The notes below the pieces were generated by a model. That model did no database searches. It saw only the letters and a list, made by a program, of their open reading frames with translations, and had not been told where the DNA came from. Positions 15,574 to 22,673 of a DNA stretch of 25,432 bases are shown here, piece after piece. Source of the stretch: an uncultured Dyadobacter sp. (GTDB taxonomy: Bacteria; Bacteroidota; Bacteroidia; Cytophagales; Spirosomataceae); contig NZ_CAMLSE010000060.1 in the NCBI RefSeq assembly GCF_946482605.1, forward strand, positions 1-25,432. The letters are read 5' to 3'. A program made the position numbers and the translations under genes. Each line of letters starts with the position of its first letter. Position 1 is the first letter of the stretch.

Positions 15574-16842
15574 ATGGCTACTACAAAATACTATCTCAAA
15601 AAGCCAAAACCAAATGGCAATTGCCTGATATCGTTATACTTCCGGTACGGAACCGAGCAGGTTGTGGTTTCTACAAATCAGTTTATCAAGCCCAAATCCT
15701 GGGACGCCAAAAATCAGAGGGCGAAAGCCAGTCACGAAGCCTATTTGGAGCTCAATGCCAACCTGGATCGGTGGCGAACTGAAGTGCAGAAAATATACCA
15801 GCAGCGCCTTTACCAGAAGCTGTCGATCACACCTGCCGACCTGAAACCGCTATTCGAGCGCGAGATAAGGACTGATAAATATGAGGCAGCTCCCGAGAAA
15901 GGCAAGCCCGGCCTGATCGAATTTGTCACCAAATACATTAAGTCAGTTGAGGGGTTTAAAAACGCTAATACGATTAAGACCTACCGCTCGCATTTGAAGA
16001 TGTTGACAGCGTATCAGGCCGATACGAAGAAGAAGACCATCGCCTTCAACGACATCACGCTCGACTTCTACCATGATTTCAAAAGGTTTATGGTTGAGGT
16101 CAAGAAATACAATGAGAACACGCAGAACAAGCACACAGGTCTTTTAAAATTCTTCCTGAACGAGGCGACCGAGCGGAAGGAGAACGACAACATTGAGTTC
16201 AAGAGTCGCCGGTTTTCCACTCCCCGCAAGGAAGTGGATTCGATTTACCTGAATGAAGATGAAATAAAGCTCCTGTTGAAACTTGACCTGTCAGCTGAGC
16301 CCAGGCTGGAAAAAGTGCGGGATCTCTTTATTGTTGGCTGCTTTACTGGCCTGCGCTTCTCCGATCTCACGGCCATACAAGCCGAAAACATTTCTCCTGA
16401 CTTCAAATATTTGAAGACAAAGACAATTAAGACAGACGAATTCCTTGAAATCCCGATACATCCGATTGTCCGGAAGGTAATGGAGAAGTATAAGGGCAAG
16501 ACTCCCAACAATTTGCCTCCCGTCATTTCCAATCAGAAGATGAATGAGTATCTCAAAGAGATCGGCGAAAAGGCCAATCTGAGCGAAGATGTGGCTTTAG
16601 TCGAAAAGAAAGGAAAAGTACGGACGCAGAAAAAGGTAAGTAAGTTTTCGTTAATTACGTCCCACACTGCCAGGCGATCATTTGCAACCAATGAGTATCT
16701 TGCCGGCACTCCCTCCTACGCCATCATGGCAATCACCGGTCATAGGACCGAAAAAGCATTTTTGACATACATCAAGGTTACTAAAAAACAGTACGCGCGG
16801 CAGCTTTCCGAGATCTGGAAGGAGCGATTTAAAGATGAGTGA
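15574..16842 (+). CDS. Tyrosine site-specific integrase (Bacteroidota mobile-element type)
   Basis: 422 residues. The N-terminal arm-binding part is ATTKYYLKKPKPNG followed by the LYFRYGTE strand. A SAM-like core-binding domain (about 113-205) has FVTKYIKSVEGF and FNDITLDFYHDFKRFM. The catalytic domain (about 220-412) holds the full set of active-site residues: Arg261 in TGLRFSDL, a Lys in KTKTIKT (about 281-286), His364 and Arg367 in SHTARRSF, His390 in TGHRTEK and nucleophile Tyr399 in FLTYIKVT. It should catalyse insertion and excision of the element at the tRNA 3' end directly to its left. Length and layout are typical of integrases from Bacteroidota conjugative and mobilisable elements. 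It appears intact and therefore probably active. Confidence 0.95.
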   Translation: MATTKYYLKKPKPNGNCLISLYFRYGTEQVVVSTNQFIKPKSWDAKNQRAKASHEAYLELNANLDRWRTEVQKIYQQRLYQKLSITPADLKPLFEREIRTDKYEAAPEKGKPGLIEFVTKYIKSVEGFKNANTIKTYRSHLKMLTAYQADTKKKTIAFNDITLDFYHDFKRFMVEVKKYNENTQNKHTGLLKFFLNEATERKENDNIEFKSRRFSTPRKEVDSIYLNEDEIKLLLKLDLSAEPRLEKVRDLFIVGCFTGLRFSDLTAIQAENISPDFKYLKTKTIKTDEFLEIPIHPIVRKVMEKYKGKTPNNLPPVISNQKMNEYLKEIGEKANLSEDVALVEKKGKVRTQKKVSKFSLITSHTARRSFATNEYLAGTPSYAIMAITGHRTEKAFLTYIKVTKKQYARQLSEIWKERFKDE

Positions 16843-16844
16843 TT

Positions 16845-17522
16845 ATGGCAGAACAAACTGACTACCAATCTGGATATTCTGAGTTTGAGAGATTCAAGAA
16901 GCACTTTGGATTAAAGCACCAGGATAGCCTGGAATTCACTCCATATTTCCGCTATGAGATTGGTGAAGCATCCCACCCCTACCACCTTCACTTTGCGGAA
17001 AGGCCCGCTCGTAGAAGATATCAGAATGACATTATCAACCTGCTCTGCTATTTCAGTTCAGTTGAAGAGGCTATCGAATGCCTTGAGTACCACTATCATC
17101 ATTTCGAGGAAAAGGAGCGCTTTCTGCGATACTTCAAATTTTCTCTTCCTGCCAGGATCCAGCTAACGTCCGGTAAGGAAGAGAAAATCCGGCTTGAAAC
17201 GTGTCTCGCCTGGGTGATTGACAACCATGAGTCATATAAGATGGAGCCGGTATATGTTGGTGCAAGAGCTGAAATAAAGGGGAAAGATCGCGACAAGATT
17301 TTACGGCTGTTTTCCTTTCTTTTCAACGACATCCGAGATCCAAATGGAACTGAATACGCGATGAAGGCGACCAGTTTAGGGACGGCCATAGCACTGCATC
17401 AATTTGAGAGCTTTAAAAGCTCGGCCTTATCGTCCTTGCAGAAAGAAGCGTCCGAGGTTAGAAAGGCAACTAATATTCCTCAACAGTTGCAGGAAGCGCT
17501 AAGGAGATATTTTTTTAACTAA
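16845..17522 (+). CDS. Hypothetical protein coupled to the integrase gene
   Basis: About 225 residues. The ATG at 16845 is two bases after the integrase stop. A GTG at 16839 that overlaps the stop is an alternative start, so translation is probably coupled. No known family is recognised. The N-terminal part is rich in aromatic and charged residues (FERFKKHFGLKH, LEFTPYFRYEIG). The middle has a His/Glu-rich helix (EAIECLEYHYHHFEEKERF). The C-terminal half looks helical and ends with basic RKATN and LQEALRRYFFN. There is no signal peptide, membrane segment or clear DNA-binding motif. Position suggests a regulator of, or accessory to, integration/excision, or a transfer regulator in the place where RteC-like genes sit in related elements, but it does not look like RteC to me. 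Confidence 0.72.
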   Translation: MAEQTDYQSGYSEFERFKKHFGLKHQDSLEFTPYFRYEIGEASHPYHLHFAERPARRRYQNDIINLLCYFSSVEEAIECLEYHYHHFEEKERFLRYFKFSLPARIQLTSGKEEKIRLETCLAWVIDNHESYKMEPVYVGARAEIKGKDRDKILRLFSFLFNDIRDPNGTEYAMKATSLGTAIALHQFESFKSSALSSLQKEASEVRKATNIPQQLQEALRRYFFN

Positions 17523-17956
17523 TAAGATCGAATGCATCTTCTGGCTATATAGAGCAAACTAGTCGAATTAGAGGTCTTTTAAGACATAAGTCCCAGCACC
17601 TATTGTCACTCCCTTACCAGGCACAGTGACTACTTTCATATTAGGCCTTAAAATGAAAGGAAATAAGGAAAAATCGAACTATCAAGGACCACTTGACAGT
17701 TGAAGAACGAATGCCCAGAAAACCATAATTAAGGGTTCACAATGTCGACTGGATGTTGTGAAACAATCATGATCGCCATAATAGCCGCATTGACCCCCAT
17801 CGTTACGGATCACCCGCCTTATATTCGTTACTAATCCTAAAGCCAAAGCTCAATCTCGGGAAATTTATATGGTCTGCTTCTGCTCCCTTTCATCAGATAG
17901 AACTTATTCGTAAATTGCTTACGACTCAACCAGAGCAAATCATAACCCTCCATAAT
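17523..17956. other. Intergenic cargo boundary, one tiny hydrophobic ORF
   Basis: About 430 bp without a clear gene. There is a 6-bp inverted repeat GTCACT (17605-17610) and AGTGAC (17625-17630). A 30-codon plus-strand ORF (17742-17834) is described separately. Compared with the preceding genes the DNA is less structured in codon use and could be a remnant of earlier cargo replacement. Confidence 0.5.
17742..17834 (+). CDS. Possible 30-residue hydrophobic peptide
   Basis: ATG at 17742 with AAGGG six bases upstream, which is unusual in a phylum that rarely uses Shine-Dalgarno sites. The peptide has a short polar start (MSTGCCE), a hydrophobic stretch TIMIAIIAALTPIV and an aromatic end (PPYIRY). 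This is the profile of small membrane peptides, including some toxins, but an ORF this short can occur by chance. Confidence 0.2.
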   Translation: MSTGCCETIMIAIIAALTPIVTDHPPYIRY

Positions 17957-18538
17957 ATGTCAAGCGAAAACGACGAACTTGAGAGCCTACGGAAGGATCA
18001 TTCGAACAACCTTTTAAAAATTAAAGAAAAGAGCGAGGATGACTTCGACAAAAATATAACTGCGATCGCTGCTGGAACGTTAGCTATAACACTCACTTTC
18101 CATCAGATTATTGTTAAGGCAACTGAAACAGATGCGCATTGCCTGCTTTTTGGTAGCTGGGTCTTTTTAGGGCTTCTCATGGTATTAAATTTGATATCAA
18201 ACTATATCACCATACTTCAAATACAGACCTCTGTCTCGGAACTAAACGAAAAGGGAGTTATGAATGACAAGGCAAATGAGCGCAGAATTAGAACCATGAA
18301 CAGATTAAATTTTATAAAAATTGTGCTTCTTTCCTTTGGCTTGACATTTTTTTTAACTTACGTAATTATAAATATGAGCAAGAAGACTATTCCCGGAAAA
18401 GAATCCGATAAACCCAGCATTGGCACTAGGACTCTAATACCTGTCCCGAAAAAACTAAGAGAAAACCCATCAACCGAAAAGGCCGAAAAGGACACTAAGA
18501 AGAACGACGCAAAGGAACCGATAAAGAAAGAAAACTAG
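17957..18538 (+). CDS. Membrane protein with three predicted helices and a charged tail (SLATT-like layout)
   Basis: 193 residues from the ATG at 17957. A TTG at 17915 in the same frame is a less likely start. A soluble, charged N-terminus (1-32; SLRKDHSNNLLKIKEKSEDD, coiled-coil-like) precedes three hydrophobic segments at about 33-52, 61-86 and 118-138. A helical cytoplasmic loop with basic ERRIRTMNRL sits before the last. The C-terminus (about 140-193) is a Lys/Glu/Pro-rich disordered tail. The N-terminal helix followed by paired membrane helices recalls SLATT-type pore proteins of defence systems, but no signature proves it. It converges on the peptidase-like gene, sharing the four bases CTAG with its stop. 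The DNA is visibly AT-richer than the integrase region. Confidence 0.7.
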   Translation: MSSENDELESLRKDHSNNLLKIKEKSEDDFDKNITAIAAGTLAITLTFHQIIVKATETDAHCLLFGSWVFLGLLMVLNLISNYITILQIQTSVSELNEKGVMNDKANERRIRTMNRLNFIKIVLLSFGLTFFLTYVIINMSKKTIPGKESDKPSIGTRTLIPVPKKLRENPSTEKAEKDTKKNDAKEPIKKEN

Positions 18539-20301
18539 TTCCTCTTTTCACTCAAATATTTTAAGTAGACATCAATGGGCTCGAACCTTGCAAGGAAGTC
18601 TCGGTCATTTAGCTTGTCGTTAATCCATATCCTAAAGTCTCTTTCAAATTCTGAAAGATAGAAAAGTTCACTAACACATAACAGGCTATTAACTAACCCA
18701 CCTGCGTCGAAAACTAGATCTATAATTGGATCCTGAGTACCTCCGCTTGAATCTTCGTCACAGAACAGAGCCCTTGCAACCCACACTAATTTTGGCAGAT
18801 TTTGGGTCAAAGCATTATATTTATCCGTTTTTCGCAGGTATTTTTCTTCGCGGATATTGTGCTTATAGTCATCTCCAAATACTAAACGGATATCCCATAG
18901 CACTGTTGACCAAATATCATTACCGCTAGAGTATGATACTCCAAAGAACAAACCGAAGAGAGAGTTCAGGGTGCTTACTATCGGTTCAATTTGATCGTAA
19001 GTTATTTTGACCTTTGGAAGTAAAGGAATAATGAGGTTATCTGGTTTGTATTTTTTATATTGAGCATATGTTATCCCCTCTTTTATCGTCCCATGTTGAT
19101 AGAAGACTTCATATTTCTCTTCCTTTTCGCTTATATCTAGACTGGCAAAGGGCCCAAACTGGTCATCGTGTACAAAGAGCTTCTCAATAATATAGTCAGC
19201 AAAAAAGATAGATTTTCGGCTTTTTATATCCTCCAATTTAACTTCCGATTTCTTATACGACCGAAAACCACAGATTGCTACCGCGTGTCTAGTGCCATTG
19301 TCGTTATCTTCTTCATCATTTGCAAAACCATCCCCGTCAGAGGATAAACCATCTTTATCCGTTGGAATTGACAAGTCCTCTTCTGGATTTTTCTCCAGGT
19401 TTACAAATTCCGAGCTTATCAGCTTATTTATGAGAACTATCGGAAGCTTCATCCCGTAATAAGCGTTAACCACACGTTTCAAGTATGTTGGAAAATCTTG
19501 TTCCTTCTTATCACGCTCATTGCGCACGTGCGGGTCCAAGCCATTTTTTTGGATTGCTCTACATAATTCAGGAACTTTTAGACCACTATTCGGAAACACC
19601 CGCTCTCCTTTGTCAAGGAGTTCACCAGCATCTTTCGTAATTTCCCCAGGCGATTTCCTAACTACAAGATTTGTAGTTAGAGCTTTTTGCTGGAGAAACC
19701 ATACAGACATAGTGGCACAGGCTGCCACCATACTATCTTGCTCTTGAAAAGCAAGAGTACTGATTTCAATTTCATGGCCAAATAAATGGATTTTATACGA
19801 TCTGGCCGCAAAATAAACTCTATTTGGATTATATAAAGGATGCGTGAGCGAATAATTATAATGCCTTAGAAGAGTGTAACCAATCGAAGAAACAGGAATA
19901 GGCTTTATCACAATGAAGCCTAAATAATCATCATTCCAAAAACTTTGCCCGAATTCCGTCCCAGGTGACAGCAAATGTCGTTCAAACGATTTCTTGAAGG
20001 TAGACTTGTCAACCTTACTTCGAAAAAAATGCAATCGTTTGCAAGATCTCTGCCATTGGGTAAAACTTGAATTATAATATAGCGTATAGTCCCGAGAAAA
20101 ATCCTTGCTTAGATAGCCTTCTTCTACTAGAACATATTTGGCGCCCAGCAGATCAAGGTAGCTATATAAATAGCTGATTTTATCAAATTGCTGTTCAAAA
20201 AATGTCGTAGAATACCGACTGTATGAACTTGGCTTATGGGAATAAAAATATGGATATAATGTGGCATGCGAGAAGTCAATAAACTCATAAGATTTTTTCA
20301 T
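18535..20301 (-). CDS. Large protein with C39/papain-like cysteine-peptidase signature
   Basis: 588 residues, no signal peptide or clear membrane helix. Residues about 120-390 show a papain-fold pattern: FQEQDSMVAACATMSVWFL (Gln186/188 as oxyanion-hole candidate, Cys195 as nucleophile on a helix), TRHAVAICGF (His339 opening a strand), then FVHDDQFGPFA (Asp379 or 380, with the GP turn usual in C39-like peptidases). Between Cys and His lie an unusually long insert and an acidic, probably disordered stretch (about 302-337, many D/E with DGDG). The N-terminal 120 residues are Tyr/Phe/Ser-rich and precede YLGFIVIKPIPVSSIG. The C-terminal 200 residues are not recognised. A peptidase, deamidase or transglutaminase-like activity is inferred. 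AT-rich, isolated cargo gene near an integrase: a plausible defence or effector gene, unproven. Confidence 0.72.
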   Translation of the reverse strand: MKKSYEFIDFSHATLYPYFYSHKPSSYSRYSTTFFEQQFDKISYLYSYLDLLGAKYVLVEEGYLSKDFSRDYTLYYNSSFTQWQRSCKRLHFFRSKVDKSTFKKSFERHLLSPGTEFGQSFWNDDYLGFIVIKPIPVSSIGYTLLRHYNYSLTHPLYNPNRVYFAARSYKIHLFGHEIEISTLAFQEQDSMVAACATMSVWFLQQKALTTNLVVRKSPGEITKDAGELLDKGERVFPNSGLKVPELCRAIQKNGLDPHVRNERDKKEQDFPTYLKRVVNAYYGMKLPIVLINKLISSEFVNLEKNPEEDLSIPTDKDGLSSDGDGFANDEEDNDNGTRHAVAICGFRSYKKSEVKLEDIKSRKSIFFADYIIEKLFVHDDQFGPFASLDISEKEEKYEVFYQHGTIKEGITYAQYKKYKPDNLIIPLLPKVKITYDQIEPIVSTLNSLFGLFFGVSYSSGNDIWSTVLWDIRLVFGDDYKHNIREEKYLRKTDKYNALTQNLPKLVWVARALFCDEDSSGGTQDPIIDLVFDAGGLVNSLLCVSELFYLSEFERDFRIWINDKLNDRDFLARFEPIDVYLKYLSEKRN

Positions 20302-20378
20302 ATTTACTGATAGCTAAGGGTTTATCAGGAACAAGCTAAACTGTAAATATTAACAAATATCCTTAATAAACAAACATT

Positions 20379-20528
20379 ATGTCGCTAGTCAAACAGGAGA
20401 TCGATCGGCATTTCATTCAAATCAAGCACCGAGGTAATCCAGAAAATAAGATTGAGGCGGCCGAGAAGATTGAGCACAAAAGCGAAAACCAATGTTTGAT
20501 GCCAAAAAAGCGGCAAATTTCAGTATAA
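20379..20528 (+). CDS. Possible small protein, 49 residues
   Basis: ATG at 20379, stop TAA at 20526. The peptide starts MSLVKQEIDRHFIQIKHRG and is highly charged with one predicted helix (ENKIEAAEKIEHKSE). There is no hydrophobic segment and no recognised family. It is divergent from the peptidase-like gene across 77 bp of AT-rich DNA. It could be a chance ORF or the degraded start of a longer gene. A hairpin follows nine bases after its stop. Confidence 0.35.
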   Translation: MSLVKQEIDRHFIQIKHRGNPENKIEAAEKIEHKSENQCLMPKKRQISV

Positions 20529-20536
20529 ACACGAAA

Positions 20537-20561
20537 CCGCCGCAAGATTATCCTGCGGCGG
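20537..20561. terminator. GC-rich hairpin, likely terminator for the minus-strand small gene
   Basis: CCGCCGCA (20537-20544) and TGCGGCGG (20554-20561) form a perfect 8-bp stem with a 9-nt loop. On the minus strand it is followed by TTTCGTGTTT, a weak U-tract. It also sits just after the plus-strand 49-residue ORF. Confidence 0.6.
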
Positions 20562-20608
20562 CTCAACGACTAATTCTATTTTTCCTTATTTAAGGTTTAA
20601 AGCTAGTC

Positions 20609-20788
20609 TTACCTTAGCGTTACTTTTCCAATTTTTTCCCAATCAACTATACTTCGTTCTTTAGCCTCTTTACGTAACGCCTTAGCCTTCGAATCCCAGC
20701 GGTCAAGTTCTTTTTTCCACACTTGCGGCGTTGGACTTTCTGACCTGTGGGATAAGGCTTGCTTAAATTTCTGAATTTTAGAAGCCAT
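20609..20788 (-). CDS. Small basic hypothetical protein, 59 residues
   Basis: ATG at 20788, stop TAA at 20609-20611. It begins MASKIQKFKQALSHRSE and continues with Lys/Trp-rich helices (VWKKELDRWDSKAKALRK). It has no cysteines, signal peptide or membrane segment. It is preceded by an exact TAnnTTTG box at a sensible distance and followed by a hairpin, so it has the outline of a complete monocistronic transcription unit. No family is recognised. Charge and size would suit a nucleic-acid-binding or antitoxin-like protein, but nothing proves this. Confidence 0.5.
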   Translation of the reverse strand: MASKIQKFKQALSHRSESPTPQVWKKELDRWDSKAKALRKEAKERSIVDWEKIGKVTLR

Positions 20789-20836
20789 ATCGCTGTGATT
20801 TACAGGTTAAAAATAACTTTACTTTGAAACGGACTG

Positions 20837-20844
20837 CAAAGGTA
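20837..20844 (-). promoter_or_regulatory. Candidate -7 box for the 59-residue gene
   Basis: Minus-strand TACCTTTG fits TAnnTTTG, 48 nt before the ATG at 20788. It supports the small gene being expressed. Confidence 0.45.
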
Positions 20845-21344
20845 AAATGTTTCATAGTTATACAGAAGATGTTTTAGATTTTTTTGTACGTAAAATTTCT
20901 AAGTGTTCGTATCAGAACAACTTGGATTGAAGACGTCGGGAGAACAAGCAGTAAAATGGCTGATAATCAACCAAGTAAAAGGAGGAGCGCTTAGTTTTAA
21001 ATTTCTGATCTCAAGATTTGAGACCAGTAGCTCAGATACATGCGAGCAAGGCTTTGTTCGTATCACAAGTAACATTTGAAAGGTTATGCCAAATAAATTT
21101 TTTTTTTCCAAAAAAAAAACTTTTTTACCCCAAATTCTTCAAATAGGTCTATCATCTAAGGATCTAACGGCCAGCGTCTTGACCAAGCGTTCGGTATCGA
21201 TACTACAATTACCCATATTGCTGCGGCAACATGCAGGCTTGGATAGCATTATTACCTAAACTGATGCACGATCTCAGGAATGTTTAAGCTTTAACATATC
21301 ACATACTCAGTACACCGCAATAAATATGTAACCACTAAACGCGG
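20845..21344. other. Intergenic region with several inverted repeats, no gene recognised
   Basis: About 500 bp. It holds TGTTCGTATCA twice (20904-20914 and 21055-21065). An imperfect inverted repeat CTGATCTCAA/TTGAGACCAG has 10-bp arms and one mismatch (21005-21014 and 21018-21027). A homopolymer cluster T10-CC-A10-C-T6 spans 21098-21126. The longest minus-strand frame here is rich in stops and has no family features. It is probably the untranslated 3' region of the mobilisation operon plus regulatory DNA. Confidence 0.45.
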
Positions 21345-22133
21345 CTAATTATGAGTGTCAATGTCTATGTGTATGAACTTTTTGGTGTTCGTATTACGAG
21401 ACAGGGATGCCTGTAATTTTTGGGATGAGAAGCCAACGTCCTGACCTTTGACAGGCACACCTTGAAATCTATAAGTAGAAAATTTCAATTTGTCACCAAC
21501 TTTAACAAATTTGCATTCTATCCCCTTCGCTTCTAATCGACATCTCAAGTCGTCAGTTGTCTTGCACTTTTGCTTCAATGCTTCTTTGAGAGCCATATTG
21601 ATATATTTCTGAGCCATTTTTTTGTACTCCGGCACATGCCGCAATTTCTCGCTCTTAATGCTCATTATCAAAGAAAAATGAAGCTCCCTGGAAATCTCCT
21701 TACATACCCGAACATTCCGAGCATAATTGTGTGACGTCTCAAGAGCCTTACCTCCACCCACAGGCGCACGATTGATATACAGATGTATATGCCTATGCGG
21801 CCGATCATGATGCTGAAACACCACTATCTGATGATCCTCGGGACTCGCACCCATCTTCTCACAATACCGATTAGCCGCCTCAATCATCTGCTCTTTACTC
21901 GGATTCTCCCCCGGCTTCCAGCTAAGCGATGTATGCCAAACCGGTTTCTTGCACCGACTAAACTCCGCCTCCCGCTGCATTTCCAGCGCCATTCCCTTCG
22001 GATCATCTGAAACCAAGTTATGAGTCAAAAGCAGCTCCGACTTCCCTTCTATCTCCTTCCCATTTACACGCAAGCCGGCACCGTAGCAGATCGCTCCCAG
22101 GAAGTCCGCCCCTATCGTTGTTTTCGCTATCAT
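21345..22133 (-). CDS. mobB: Relaxase / mobilisation nuclease (MobB-like)
   Basis: 262 residues. The three-histidine metal-binding motif of relaxases is clear: HHDRPHRHIHLYINR at about 108-122 (His113, His115, His117 and the preceding HxD). The N-terminus MIAKTTIGADFLGAICYGAG includes Tyr17, the likely nucleophile. The middle has WHTSLSWKPGENPS (about 66-79), also usual in the family. It should nick the element at oriT and lead the strand into a recipient using a helper's transfer apparatus. The chain is short for the family: little more than the relaxase domain plus a basic helical segment. Its start overlaps the mobC stop (ATGA), so the two are coupled. Confidence 0.92.
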   Translation of the reverse strand: MIAKTTIGADFLGAICYGAGLRVNGKEIEGKSELLLTHNLVSDDPKGMALEMQREAEFSRCKKPVWHTSLSWKPGENPSKEQMIEAANRYCEKMGASPEDHQIVVFQHHDRPHRHIHLYINRAPVGGGKALETSHNYARNVRVCKEISRELHFSLIMSIKSEKLRHVPEYKKMAQKYINMALKEALKQKCKTTDDLRCRLEAKGIECKFVKVGDKLKFSTYRFQGVPVKGQDVGFSSQKLQASLSRNTNTKKFIHIDIDTHN

Positions 22134-22459
22134 TTCACCAGGATCCGTTTAAGCTGCTCCAACACTTCCATAATCGGCTTATGATAGAAGAAGCCATTGT
22201 TAGCATTTGCGGCCAACTGATTTAGGTTTCTGCCGATACCCACTAAATTCCGTTTCTCGTCTTTGTCGAACCTGGCTTCGACGGGATGACCGATGCCCAG
22301 CCTCCGTAAATATTCGGACACAGAATATCCGGCAAGCATTGCTTTCGATTTGATTGTCGCATACTGGTGCTGCGTAACTCGCAGCGGGATTGTCCGATCT
22401 TTATTCGTTTTTTTGGGTTGACGCGGCCGATCAGCCGCATTGTCGAAATGCTCTTTCAT
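22130..22459 (-). CDS. mobC: Relaxosome accessory protein MobC, ribbon-helix-helix type
   Basis: About 109 residues from the ATG at 22459. A TTG at 22510 would add 17 residues but its reading passes through a hairpin, so I do not favour it. A basic N-terminus (RPRQPKKTNKDR) leads into a ribbon-helix-helix pattern (RTIPLRVTQHQYATIKSKA, then GYSVSEYLRRLGIG). The typical MobC segment NLVGIGRNLNQLAANAN follows. MobC-type proteins bind near oriT, help open the DNA and position the relaxase. The gene is first in the mobC-mobB pair, immediately downstream (minus strand) of the candidate oriT, and may also regulate its own promoter there. Confidence 0.88.
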   Translation of the reverse strand: MKEHFDNAADRPRQPKKTNKDRTIPLRVTQHQYATIKSKAMLAGYSVSEYLRRLGIGHPVEARFDKDEKRNLVGIGRNLNQLAANANNGFFYHKPIMEVLEQLKRILVK

Positions 22460-22490
22460 TGTTGTCGATAAGTTGATGGATTTTTGGGGT

Positions 22491-22507
22491 TCGGGGTAAC
22501 ACCCCGA
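22491..22507. repeat. Short perfect hairpin upstream of mobC
   Basis: Seven-base arms TCGGGGT (22491-22497) and ACCCCGA (22501-22507) with a 3-nt loop. It lies in the mobC leader, between the start codon and the large inverted repeat, and could be part of oriT or a leader attenuator. Confidence 0.55.
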
Positions 22508-22530
22508 CAAGGCAAGGGAGGAACGACCGG

Positions 22531-22584
22531 TGTGTTTGTAACTGCAATTCGGAGCGAAGCGCAGAAATTGTAGTTACAAACACA
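22531..22584. repeat. oriT: Large inverted repeat, candidate origin of transfer (oriT)
   Basis: The arm TGTGTTTGTAACTGCAATT (22531-22549) is complementary to AATTGTAGTTACAAACACA (22566-22584) over 19 positions with one G-U-type mismatch. The loop is a 16-nt GC-rich sequence (22550-22565). A long inverted repeat directly upstream of mobC-mobB in a non-coding gap is the classic layout of a mobilisable element's oriT. The nick site itself cannot be placed by eye. Confidence 0.6.
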
Positions 22585-22620
22585 TGGCTTGCTTAATGAA
22601 AGCCAATTGATAAGTTAGAA

Positions 22621-22660
22621 ACCGGCCGAACACGGTCGAATTTGGTCGAAAAAAGTCGAA
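22621..22660. repeat. Four 10-bp-spaced GGTCGAA repeats
   Basis: GGCCGAA (22624-22630), GGTCGAA (22634-22640), GGTCGAA (22644-22650) and AGTCGAA (22654-22660) are separated by exactly three bases (CAC, TTT, AAA). The period of one helical turn places all copies on one DNA face. They lie between the stop of the membrane-protein gene and the candidate oriT hairpin. Binding sites for MobC or another relaxosome protein are the likeliest explanation. Confidence 0.6.
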
Positions 22661-22673
22661 ATCAGCGAGTTTA

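Noticed and set aside
20899..21111. 70-codon minus-strand frame in the intergenic region
   Set aside because: It begins in the homopolymer cluster and crosses the inverted repeats; no family features, composition unlike the neighbouring genes.
22624..22660. CRISPR array at the 10-bp-spaced repeats, or at the GGAAC array
   Set aside because: Repeat units of 5-7 bp and spacers of 3-4 bp are far too short for CRISPR, and no cas genes are present.
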